This document shows, piece by piece, positions 41,214 to 52,033 of a stretch of DNA of 64,000 bases (the stretch's first letter is position 1; the number at the start of each line of letters is the position of its first letter). Source of the stretch: Quillaja saponaria (lineage: Eukaryota; Streptophyta; Magnoliopsida; Fabales; Quillajaceae). Location of the stretch: assembly GCA_029379385.1 (NCBI GenBank), contig CM055607.1, positions 5,208,001 to 5,272,000 on the forward strand, in the 5' to 3' direction. Under the pieces are notes generated by a model that searched no databases, was not told the origin of the DNA, and was given only the letters and a program-made list of their open reading frames with translations. The translations under genes were made by a program, and so were the position numbers.

Positions 41214-44200
41214 ATGCCAATTACTCTAGTCCCAGCTTGCTTGCAGTCTCTGCCAAAGCCATCCCAATTTCATGGCCATCTGAAATCAAACAACCCCAAC
41301 ACAAGGTAATCTTGCACAGAGCTTTTGAAGTTGTTAAAAGGGTTTTCAAAGCGACTAAATACTATGTATTCTGTCAAAGTTTCTTAATAAAGCTCTCTCT
41401 TTTTTTTTTTTCTCCCCAGATGGAGTCAGAGATGCAATGGAATTAGATGTTGTAGCAGCAGGGCTTGGAATAATTTAACAACAGAAAATAATTACTATGA
41501 GTTGCTTGGAGTTTCTGTTGATTCAAATACCCAGGAAATCAATGAAGCTTCCAGGAAACTGCAATAGAAGTATCACCCAGATATTGCAGGCCAAGAGGTC
41601 ATTTTCTCCCAAATTGTTCATCTCAATCTGTCCTAGTTGGCTAGTTGGTCCACGGTGGTATCTGATTTTTGTTTGTGTGATACTTGTTTGAATTTTTATT
41701 TCAATGGTTAGGGTCATGAGTATACTCTAATGCTGAATAAGGCCTATGGAGTACTTATGAAATAGGATTTAAGAAGAGATTATGATAAATCCATAGGTAA
41801 TGAGACTACAAATGAGGTAATATTGCGTATTAATAATATTATTAAATAATAAATATTAGTACATGAGCATTTTGGTCATTCCACACAAAATGACAAAACT
41901 CACCAAATGTTCACAAAACCTAATTTTCACCATCCCAAGGCATCTAAAGACCTGGAGGGGTAAAATCGTCATTGACTTTTGCCAAATTCAATCTCTTGTT
42001 GTTCACTTTTGAGTAGTTATTTATTATTTAATAGTATTATTAATTATTTACTAAATTGAATATTAATAACATCCATTATTTAACAATTAAAATGAAATAA
42101 AATCTTTGAGAGTATTAATTATTGAATAATATCTAACATTAAATAATATATATTGATAAATATTTGTAAAATTTTAACATTTTTCATGTTTTAGTGAAAT
42201 TTCAACTTAAATCGTCACAGTCTCAGACGATTCAAGTTGAAATTTTAATAAAACATAAATCGCTGGAGACTCTGGAGATTCATGTTGAAATTATACCAAA
42301 ACGTGAGTCGTTAGAGACTCTGACGATTTACGTTGAAATTTCAATAAAACGTGAATTGTGTTGAAATTTTACCAATATTTATCAAAATATATTATTTAAT
42401 GTTAGATATTATTCAATAATTAATACTCTCAAATAGTTTATTTCATTTTAATAAATATTAATTGTTAAATAATATTTAATACTTAATAATGAATATTATT
42501 AATATCCAATTTAGTAAATAACGAATAATATTATTAAATAATTAATATTTCATATTATGTAACATTTATTAATAGGTAATATTAATTAGTAAATATATTT
42601 TGAAATAAATATATTTACTAAATGATTAATAATATTATTAAATAATAAATATTAGTACATGAGCATTTTGGTCATTTCATACAAAAGGAAAAAACTCACC
42701 CAAATGTTCACAAAACCTAATTTCAACCATCCCAAGGCAACCCTAGAGACCTGGAGGGGTAAAACCATCATTATCAAATAATATCTAACATTAAATAATA
42801 TAGATTGATAAATATTAGTAAAATTTAGTAAAAACTTAATAATATTACTAAATAATTAATAGTTCGTATTATGCAATGTTTTTTAATACGTAATATTAAT
42901 TAGAAATAAATATATGTACTAAATGATTAATAATATTATTAAATAATAAATATTGGTACAGGGGCATTTTGGTCTTTCCACACAAAAGGGCAAAACACAC
43001 CCAAATGTTCACAAAACCTAATTTCAACCATCCCAAGGCATCCCTAGAGACCTGGAGAGCTAAAACCGTCATTGACCTTCCCCAAATTGAATCCCTTGTT
43101 GTTCACTTTTGAGTAGTTATTTATTATTTAATAGTATTATTAATTATTTACTAAATTGGATATTAATAACATCCATTATTTAACAATTAAAATGAAATAA
43201 AATATTTGAGAGTATTAATTATTGAATAATATCTAGCATCAAATGATATATATTGATAAATATTTGTAAAATTTCAATACTTTTCATGTTTTAGTGAAAT
43301 TTCAACGTAAATCGTCACAGTTTACGTTGAAATTTTACTAAAACGTAAATCGCTGGAGACTCTGGCGATTCAAGTTGAAATTATACCAAAACTTGAGTCG
43401 TTGGAGACTTTGACGATTTAAGTTGAAATTTCAATAAAACGTGAATTGTGTTGAAATTTTACCAATATCTATCAAAATATATTATTTAATGTTAGATATT
43501 ATTCAATAATTAATACTCTCAAATAGTTTATTTCATTTTAATAAATATTAATTGTTAAATAATATTTAATACTTAATAATGAATATTATTAATATCCAAT
43601 TTAGTAAATAACGAATACTATTATTAAATAATTAATATTTCATATTATGTAACATTTATTAATAGGTAATATTAATTAGTAAATATATTTTTGAAATAAA
43701 TATATTTACTAAATGATTAATAATATTATTAAATAATAAATATTAGTACATGGGCATTTTGGTCATTTCATACAAAAGGAAAAAACTCACCCAAATGTTC
43801 ACAAAACCTAATTTCAACCATCCCAAGGCAACCCTAGAGACCTAGAGGGGTAAAACCATCATTATCGAATAATATCTAACATTAAATAATATATATTGAT
43901 AAATATTAGTAAAATTTAGTAAAAAATTAATAATATTATTAAAAAATTAATATTTCATATTATGCAATATTTTTTAATATTTAATATTAATTATAAATAA
44001 ATATATTTACTAAATGATTAATAATATTATTAAATAAAAAATATTAGTACAGGGGTATTTTGGTCATCTCACCCAAATGTTCACAAAACCTAATTTCAAT
44101 CATCCCAAGGCATCCCTAGAGACCTCGAGGGGTAAAACCATCATTGACCTTGCCCAAATTCAATCCAATATTATTCACTTTTGAATAGTTTTTGTTTCAA

Positions 44201-45286
44201 ACTTTGGAATGGCATAACTTTGTGTTCTGGTATTCGAATTAGGTTTTTTTTTTTTCATTTCGTGTAAATTTTCAAGATCTATGATGTGGAAATACTCTAA
44301 TGCTGAATAAGGCCTATGAAGTGCTTACGAAAGAGGATCTAAGAAAAGAATATGATAAATGCATAGGTCAAATGAGACTACAATTTGGGAGAAACAACTC
44401 TTCCTTAGGGTGCAGCTCATGGAAAGGACCTTTCGGACCACAAGCTTTATTTGTTGATGGAAATGCATGTATAGGTCATTTTTCTACACCCGTAATTTTA
44501 TTTTGTTTTCATCAATATTTCATACTTAAAGTTTCTCTTACATTGTTGAGCAGCAGTTACACTTCAATCCAAGACACAAATGTAGATGAAACATTTTCTT
44601 TGTTTTAACCCTCCTTGAAATTTCAGGGTGCAGAGAATGTGTTCATCATGCAAGTAACACATTTGTAATCGATGAAGCTTTTGGATCTGCAAGAGTTAAA
44701 CTTCAGTATGGAGACGACGACCAAAATACTGAGGTAAAATACCTTTATGAACTCTACATTACAAGCATGACAATATGCCCTGCATTTCAGCTAGATATCC
44801 TGTCACCCAATTTTGTAACTCACAGTCTCACAGGATTACGTGGGAAAGTTGCAGGTATCAGTTGATTCATGTCCTGTTAATTGCATCCATTGGGTGGACG
44901 CCGAAGAATTGCCAGTGTTGGAGTTCCTGATCCAACCTCAACCAAAGAAAGGGTATGGCGTATTTGGAGGAGGCTGGGAAAGACCAGCAAATGTTTTCAC
45001 AGCAGCTAAGTCCTTCAACAAACAACTGAAACAACAAGAGGCCACTGACTTTCATCAAAGGAACGGTAGAAACTTACACCTCAGAACCATGTGTCATGCT
45101 ACTGGCCATAGCTCCCTACTTATGTGCTGACATTGACAGCTATTTGCTCTACGTGCAGGACGAGTTGTTGAAGAAGAAACCCCTGCTCAAGCTGAAGCTC
45201 GAGATAATACTAGTATGAACATAAAGATGGGGAAATTCTTGGAACTTTGGACTTGGATGAGGGAAGCCTTAGGTGAAAACTTTTAG
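41214..45286 (+). pseudogene. DnaJ-ferredoxin (DJC76/77/82-like) copy A, chimeric pseudogene split by a repeat
   Basis: Left part: exon 1 from ATG 41214, exon 2 after the acceptor at 41420 with YYELLGVSVDSN but an in-frame stop just before the HPD motif (CTGCAATAGAAG near 41563). Part of exon 3 (41712-41817) follows, with a second stop (ATGAAATAGGAT). Right part: from 44293 exon 3 begins again at TACTCTAATGCTGAATAAGG and continues without stops, with 4Fe-4S exon 4 (44627-44733), exon 5 (44855-45065) and exon 6 (45159-45286). The two exon 3 fragments differ more from each other than the left one does from copy B, so the right half seems to come from another paralogue. About 2.5 kb of repeat lies between them. 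Not functional as a whole. Confidence 0.9.
41818..44292. repeat. 1.1-kb tandem array with long internal palindromes, inside DnaJ-ferredoxin copy A
   Basis: Two full units and a partial third. Period is 1100 bp: GTTCACTTTTGAGTAGTTAT occurs at 42001 and 43101. Each unit has a block GCATTTTGGTCAT ... CCATCCCAAGGC ... GGGGTAAAA, a palindrome, a second shorter copy of that block, and AT-rich DNA. The block occurs five times (starting near 41860, 42662, 42963, 43753 and 44055). Palindrome arms in unit 1 are about 42020-42165 and 42374-42548; in unit 2 about 43120-43265 and 43474-43640. Each loop holds three 49-bp-spaced repeats around GAGACTCTGG/GACGATT and GTTGAAATT. No coding frame. Nothing in it identifies a known transposon superfamily. 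Confidence 0.85.
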
Positions 45287-45375
45287 TAGGAAGCAAAGTT
45301 TGTGGCAACTAATGAAAGATAAATAAAATAGAACAAGGAAGCTAGGAAGAAGATAATCTTAACTCTGAATATAGT

Positions 45376-46011
45376 TTTGGTTTGTCTATTATATTGTGTC
45401 CATGCCCGTGACACACGTGGTTTGATAGCTGATCTCTACAGCCTCTGATCTAACTGTTGGAGACAGGTAGATTGCCCTGTTTCTTCTTTTTCGATGTGGG
45501 GCAGATCTTTGATTGATAATTATGTGCACGGAGCATGTCACTGGCAGGGTTATGATGACGTTGAAGATCTGATTCTTGCATTTGACATGTCTGATGAAAT
45601 GTTCCGGGAAATAAGGCGACCGGATTTTGGGATTTATCCTTTCTGTGATCGCTTATCCTTAAGCCTCTTAAGGGAATAGACAAGTACTTTGATTTATGGG
45701 TAATGGAAGATTATGGCAATGAAGAGTCTTGGACCAAGAAGATCAGGATTGGACCAATTTTAGAAATTGAAACGCCCTTGGGGTTTTGTAGGAATCACCA
45801 ATGGATTTTGCAAGATAGTAATGGAAGAATGGTCTTATATGATCCCGATGTCGACGAAATTAAGAATCTAGCTTGTTGTTCGTCGAGAGGGATACTCATT
45901 TCAGGCAGCTATCTACATGGAGAGTCTGGTTTCATTGAAAGGAGAAAACGAAGAAAATCAGGGCAGGTATATCTTTCTTGGCATAATTCCGGATTCTCCC
46001 CTTGTTGACAG
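45376..46011 (+). pseudogene. S-locus-type F-box pseudogene, left inverted copy (5' truncated)
   Basis: C-terminal FBA part of an SLF/SFBB-like F-box protein. It starts abruptly at 45376, in the 3' flank of DnaJ-ferredoxin copy A, within what was the FBA domain. Visible pieces are SNCWRQVDCPVSSFSMWGRS and FDMSDEMFREIRRPDF (45494-45679), then, in another frame, LWVMEDYGNEESWTKKIRIG, LGFCRNHQWIL and LYDPDVDEIKNL (45690-45960). An in-frame TGA lies near 45447, and a frame break near 45650-45670. No F-box motif is present. It is the mirror of the copy at 50355-51502. Confidence 0.85.
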
Positions 46012-46698
46012 TTCGAGCTAGGAGGGATTAATCAGCCATATAGTCTATTGCCTTTGATACAATGAACTAGTACTATGAGGGATTCAAGGACTTTGACTTT
46101 TAGTTAAAATATTTGTTGCTCTAGTTTGCCAGTAAGGATTATGTGCTTGTGCTCCTCTTGTCTGTTTCTCTTAATATTATTGAATTTAGAAATCTTATAC
46201 TTTCTAGTTAAGAGGGCTGTATCCTTGTTTCACTCCTTGTTGTATTGCCTTCACTTATTTATTCGACTAAGACATCTCTTTGACCGAGTTACTATTTTTT
46301 TTTTTTTTTTTTTTTTTATAGTATGTGATTTGTAATTTGTTACAAGTGTCATTGTTATGAAATTATGTTACCTTGTGATTTCATGAACTAAAATAAAAGA
46401 CACACTTGCTTAGATTTATCCTACATGCATACACGGAGCAAATTTCGTAAGTAACCTTGATTAACTTGATTAATACTTTGTACTAACAGTAAATCACAAT
46501 GAGCAGTAAACTTGCATATTATCACTTGAGTACGTGGGTATGGATCACCCAATATTATCAGCAATTATTTTATTATTTGGGGGTATTCTTAAACTTTGAA
46601 GTGATACTAGCAATGATGTTCCGACGATGAAGAATGGTCTAAGTGATATGAAACTTCGTTGTATAAATACAATTTGCTTTCCAAGATTTATGTTCTGG
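45376..46698 (+). repeat. Left arm of a 1.3-kb inverted duplication
   Basis: The sequence matches the reverse complement of 49690-50990. Matching continues past the F-box remnant, for instance CTTTGAAGTGATACTAGCAA and CTTTCCAAGATTTATGTTCT (46676-46695). The left boundary at about 45376 is sharp: DnaJ-ferredoxin copy B continues as GAATATAGTTTGGAAGG, while here the text switches after GAATATAG. The right boundary is after GTTCTGG at about 46698. A T23 run lies at about 46295-46317. Confidence 0.85.
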
Positions 46699-47143
46699 TC
46701 ACCTAACAAGTTTTGATCTTCTTAGATACTTGTTCTAGACATGTGAAAACTAGTATATCTTCCCCTTGTGTTCTAATTTGTTTAAGTTTATCTTCCTAAT
46801 TAGTTTAATTTCTTCATAATTGAAATATTAAAATGAAGAAGAAAAAAAAAGAAAGAAAGAAAGAAATACACGATATGATATATATATAGTAATAGTAATT
46901 TATTTAAAATTGTATATTTTGGTAACTAGTACAGTACAAACTAAATGCATACTAAAGGTGTAAACATTAAAGAAATTATTCTGATGGGCAGCTGTGACTT
47001 TGGTTGGTTGGTGCTTCCATTATCAAATGATATCAGAGGAGTCGTCCCTGCATATATATATATATATATATATAAACAGAAAATCTTAATTAATATTATG
47101 ATATTAAGCAAGATAAATAAATTACTCCTAAATACTCCATTAC
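46699..47143. other. Spacer with (TA)n, no gene
   Basis: AT-rich DNA between the left inverted arm and the ribonuclease pseudogene. It contains a GAAA-type run near 46845-46866 and a (TA)n microsatellite at about 47051-47074. No coding frame. Confidence 0.5.
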
Positions 47144-48097
47144 TTATGGTGCAGCAGCTGCAGTGCCATTGATACTCCCAAATATTGCATCATCTTGGGA
47201 AGAAAATTTGGCTATTCTAATTTTGGATCCAGGTTGTGATTCCATACATTTTGAGAATTTGTAGGGGCAATCTCGAATCACCTTTGCTTCATCATCGAAA
47301 CAAAAATGGATTTCTTCTAGGTAACTAGTACTCTTTCCGCCTTTCACCTCCACAATACGTTTTACGTTGGGATAATGGGATGTACAGCTTTTACGGCTTT
47401 CACTATGTTTTTTACAGTGTAGGTTTGTCCAAGCGGCTCAATACATAAATATGATATATAGGAATTAATTAGCTAGCTTGTTTCAATTCTAATATCAACA
47501 AAATCAGATAATTTATATCCTTTTTCTTGAGAATGGACAGGAGATTATTGGCCTTCACCAGAGCGATTGCCTTTTCAAAATACTGTTTGGCTTCCAAGTA
47601 TTCAGTGGAGCTGGAACCGTGTTTACGCCATTGATAGTTCCAAAAAGTCTTGCTTTTTTCAAAGTTATCAGTGGTTAAGTTTGGCCAGTAAGCCATAAGA
47701 TCATCCTTCATGGAACCAAACTGCACATATATATATATATATATATGTCTGTGTGTTAATACTTAGCACTATACATGCATATATATAACTTGATTAACTA
47801 TTGTTATAATACTACTCTTACCGTTCCAGGCGGTATTTCATGCACCAGGCATAATATCAACTCCACCCCATTCTTTTGAGGCTACAACCCATGGATGGTA
47901 AATTGTTTAGGAACCGTTGTTCTGCATTTGAGGTTTCGGTTCTTACAAGAAGAATATGGCCACTGCAAAGCAAGCCCGAGAGAATCATGTTTTTTTGGAT
48001 TTTTTGGAGGATCAACATCTAGATGATTAGAATTAGAGACTGCTGCAAGACTCAGCAGTGCAAGGCCAAAGATAACAACTAATTTCATGGTGCGCAT
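47144..48097 (-). pseudogene. T2-family ribonuclease pseudogene with S-RNase-like features
   Basis: Exon 1 is 48097-47822 and opens with a signal peptide (MKLVVIFGLALLSLAAVSNS). LALQWPYSSC and the first active-site block FTIHGL follow, but the next codon is TAG where the family has Trp (near 47890), then CCT (Pro). After a GT-AG intron, exon 2 (from 47720) gives MKDDLMAYWPNLTT and the second active-site block FWNYQWRKHGSSS. Both catalytic histidines are kept. The usual Glu of the second block is Gln, and the usual Cys after HGS/T is Ser. YFEKAIALVKANNLLSIL follows. Farther on, TYTVKNIVKAVKAVHP and, in another frame, EEIHFCFDDEAKVIRDCPYK (to stop 47144) show a frameshift near 47365. About 80 bp between them may be an unrecognised intron. 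The single-intron position after the first active site and the QW-x-KHGS block recall S-RNase-lineage enzymes; this is inference. Confidence 0.8.
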
Positions 48098-48425
48098 TAT
48101 TTAGTTAAGTGCAAGTACGTAATTAAGTTACTGCCATATACATGCAATGCTCCTTTTAGAGAGTTTTTTTGGTTCAACACATATAAAGCAATCACGTTTT
48201 CCACTTCATTTGCATCTATTAGAATCACATTACAATGTTCAAACAATAAATAAAGTATACTCATACAAATATAACAATTAAAATTATATATATATATATC
48301 TTACCAACTATTCAAGCTAGAATCATAATTGCTATTTGTTTAGAAGTATAGAAAAAAATATAATTCCATCCTAATCTTCAATTAATATTATTTCTAAATC
48401 TTCTATTTTTATGCATTATTTTTAT

Positions 48426-49584
48426 GTCTATATTTGTCCATTATTATTTTTGAAGATAGAAGATTTAGAAATAATGCATAAAATATGAGATTAATATATA
48501 GAAGAGTTAGAAATAATGCATAAAATATAAAATATGAGATTAATATATTTCAATTGTCAAAATTAATACAAGGTTAGAAGATCGTAGTTGGTAGGAAAAA
48601 TGATATTTGTCAATTACCATTAATAAATTGTATTACCATATAAGAAAAAGGTGGGTGAATCACTTGTAGACCACGACAAACTATCAAAATTAATACAAAG
48701 TTAGAAGATTTGGTGGGCACAATGACATTTGTCAATTACTATTAATAAATTGTATTATCATATTAGAAAAAGGAGGGTGAATCACTTCTATTATAGAACA
48801 TGACAAATATTACCATAAAATTTTATTCAGTGTTTATCAATTCATACTGACAGTGATAAATTTTAAATTTAGAAGAAACACAATATATCAATTTCTAAGG
48901 TTAAAAATGCATTAAAAAATTATAATTATGAAAAGTTTTGTTTTTCTTATAAAAACAATTTAGTGTAACATTTAAATATAAGAAAAAAATATATTTTTAA
49001 TGACTTGGTCAATATTTGTGCTATTTATTCATATGCATTAATATTCCCTTTTATAATATCTCTTAAAAGAAATTTTAGCTAATTTTGATAAATTTTATTT
49101 TAATTTAATAATTTTGACTTGAATAAAGCTCATTTAAAAATAAAAATTCTAAAGAATCTGATTAAAAGTATACTTTTTCTCAAAAATAAAAATTTGTAGT
49201 AATATTTGTCATGTTCTATAAGAAAAGTGATTCACCCTCCTTTTTCTAATATGTTAATACAATTTATTAATAGTAATTAACAAATATCATTATGCCCACC
49301 GACTCTATCCTCCAACTTTGTATTATTTTGACAATTTATTGTGTTCTACGAGTGATTCACTCACCTTTTTCTAATTAATATGGTAATACAATTTATTAAT
49401 GGTAATTTACAAATATCATTTTTTTCACCAACTCCGATCTTCTAACCTTGTACTAATTTTGACAATTGAAATATATTAATCTCATACTTTATGCATTATT
49501 TCTAAATCTTCTATATATTAATCTCATGTTATGCATTATTTCCAAATCTTCTATCTTCAAAAATAATAATGGACAAATATAGAC
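48426..49584. mobile_element. 1.16-kb foldback element with about 390-bp inverted arms
   Basis: Left end GTCTATATTTGTCCATTATT; the complement of the right end (49584 inward) is identical over this stretch and continues through GAAGATAGAAGATTT. Arms are about 48426-48815 and 49195-49584, with an AT-rich unpaired spacer of about 380 bp. Each arm itself holds two copies of a roughly 150-bp unit around AGAAAAAGG(A/T)GGGTGAATCACT. No coding frame. I could not identify a target-site duplication. Long-armed non-autonomous elements of this type are known among MULE and foldback families; assignment is open. Confidence 0.75.
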
Positions 49585-49689
49585 AAATCAGAATTTGCAA
49601 GGCAAATGATAACAATGTATTCAGCTCTTGTTCAAGTTTGCAGCATTAAAGAGACCCAAGACTTGTTATTTTCTATTCCACACCAAAAC

Positions 49690-50990
49690 CCAGAACATAA
49701 ATCTTGGAAAGCATATTGTATTTCTACAATGAAGTTTCATATCACTTAATTAGACCATTCTTCATTATCGAAACATCATTGCTAGTATCACTTCAAAGTT
49801 TAAGAATACCCCAAAACGACAATGCTGGTAACATTGGGTGATTCAAACCCACGTACTCAAGTGATACTATGCAAGTCTACTGCTCATTGTGATATTACTG
49901 ATAGTACAAAGTAAGTTAATCAAGGTTACTTACAAAATTTGCTATTTATATAAATGTGGGATAAATCTAAGTAAGCATCTCTCCAAATCAATTTTAGCTC
50001 ATGAAATCACAAGGTAACATAATTTCATAATAATGATACTTGAACACGATTAATAAATGCAAATCATATATCATAAAAGAAAATCGTATCTTGGCCAAAG
50101 CGATATCTCAATCGATTAAATATGTGAAAACAATACAACAAGGACTTAAAAGAGGATAGAGCCCTCTTAACTATAAAGTATAAGATTTCTAAATTCAATA
50201 ATATTAAGAGAAACAGACATAAGATGACAATCACTTAGTCCTTATTGACAAACTAGGCAACAATTTAACTAAAAGTCAAAGCCCTTCAATCCCTCATAGT
50301 ACTAGCTAGTTCATTGTATCAAAGGCAATACACTATACGGCTGATTTATCCCTCCTAGCTCAAACTGTCAACAAGGGGAGAATCCGAAATTATGTCCAAG
50401 AAAGATATACCTGCCTGATTTTCTTCGTTTTCTCCTTTCAATGAAACCAGACTCTCCATGTAGATAGCTGCCTGGAATGAGTATCCCTCTCGACGAACAA
50501 CAAGATTCTTAATTTCGTCGACATCGGGATCATATAAGATCATTCTACCATTACTAGCTTCCAAAATCCATTGGTGATTCCTACAAAACCCCAACGGCCT
50601 TTCAAATCCTAAAATTGGTCCAATCCTGATCTGCTTGGTCCAAGACTCTTCATTGCCATAATCTTCCATTACCCATAAATCAAAGTACTTGTCTATTCCC
50701 TTAAGAGGATAAGCGATCACAGAAAGGATAAATCCCAAAATCCGGTCGCCTTATTTCTCGGAACATTTCATCGGACATGTCAAATTCAAGAATCAGATCT
50801 TCAACGTCATCATAACCCCGCCAGTGACATGCTCCGTGCACATAATTATCAATCAAAGATCTGCCCCACATCGAAAAAGAAGAAACAGGGCAATCTACTT
50901 GTCTCCAGCAGTTAGGTCTCAGGCTGTAGAGATCAGCTATCCAACCACATGTGTCACGGGCATGGAAACAATATAATAGACGAACCAAAA
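49690..50990 (-). repeat. Right arm of the 1.3-kb inverted duplication
   Basis: Reverse-complement partner of 45376-46698, separated from it by about 3 kb holding the ribonuclease pseudogene and the foldback element. The F-box sequence continues beyond the arm to 51502, so the right copy is the more complete source and the left the truncated derivative. Confidence 0.85.
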
Positions 50991-51502
50991 CCACTTTGTA
51001 ATCATTGGTTTTGGGATCAAAACCTAATCCAAGAAAGTGTTGAGAAATGGTTTTGTCAGAGTACTTGGGGAGAACTTTCAATTCCCATCGTAGAAGAGTT
51101 TATTAGGAACATAGTGAAATCAAATAATAAATAGATTCCATTGCAAGGGCCTGAAATATCTATATAGATACCATCTACTGTATTTGTAGGATCGTATTGT
51201 AATTGTAAAAGATTGAGAGCGGTATGATTTATTACTTGGTTAAAAGAGAGCACAGAAACAAAAGCTTTTATCGCCTGCTGTGGTCCAGGCCTAGTACGCC
51301 TAATAAGAAGATGAAGATGATCAACATCTTTGATGTTTTGGTTGTTGTTGAAGCAGAGGAGGTGTTTGGCTACAAACCTTGGTTTTCTGATAAGATGGTA
51401 CCAGGATTTCTCAATGCATTTGAAAGGCATCAGCCATTTAACGGGAAGCCTGGATAGGATTTCAGCCACCAAATCTGTGGGGAGCTCTTCGTTTTTCACC
51501 AT
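50355..51502 (-). pseudogene. S-locus-type (SLF/SFBB-like) F-box pseudogene, right copy
   Basis: Intact F-box at the N-terminus: ELPTDLVAEILSRLPVKWLM, FKCIEKSWYHLI and FVAKHLL (residues about 5-50), from ATG 51502. An FBA-type body follows with FVSVLSFN and GPCNGIYLL. The frame breaks near 51085 (after INSST); the sense continues one frame over as WELKVLPKYSD, LGLGFDPKTNDYKVVLV and NYVHGACHWRGYDDVEDLIL. A second break lies in 50703-50738 before PLKGIDKYFDLWVMEDYG, GFCRNHQWILE, AAIYMESLVSL. These words, especially WVMEDYG...SWTK and Y(V/M)ESLV, are characteristic of Rosaceae SFBB and other S-locus F-box proteins, which act in SCF ubiquitin ligases. Two frameshifts make it a pseudogene; total length would be about 385 residues, usual for the family. 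Confidence 0.85.
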
Positions 51503-52033
51503 CGTAGATGATAGTAGTGAGCAGAGTTGGGTGTTTGAGGAGTGTCCTTACACTTCTATTCTTCTCTGTTTAAACTGCTTTTACCATTTTGACAGTAGAC
51601 AATTTTCTTCTTTCTTTATTATATATACCTATTTTTTAAAATAATTTATGATAGGTGTAATAAATACCATATTTTAAATTTAAATCATGTTAAAAAGAAT
51701 AAAATTCTAATAAAGGTAACTGATAACGTTGACCTCTTATCAATTGATTTTGAGTAGCTTTATCTAGCTCAGATGTAAATAGTGCAAAAGTTTCTAATTT
51801 CGTGAAAACTAGAGCGAACATATAATAACAGATTAGAAATTGTAACCAATCATCGTTGCATAAAAACAATCCTCCTAGAGTTTCTGTTATTAAATCTAAT
51901 TTATTATTATGTAATTTTCTTAAATATTACCTTAGTAAATATTTTACAACAACTCTCTAAACAAAAATCTATTCTGTAATTAATTAATTTATAATAAATA
52001 TTATTATAATAAAATCAGTATAAAAATAAACAC
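51503..52033. other. F-box 5' flank, no gene
   Basis: AT-rich. It would have contained the F-box promoter. Its right end is the breakpoint where the duplicated CRK fragment begins (after AAAATAAACAC). No coding frame or structured repeat seen. Confidence 0.5.
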
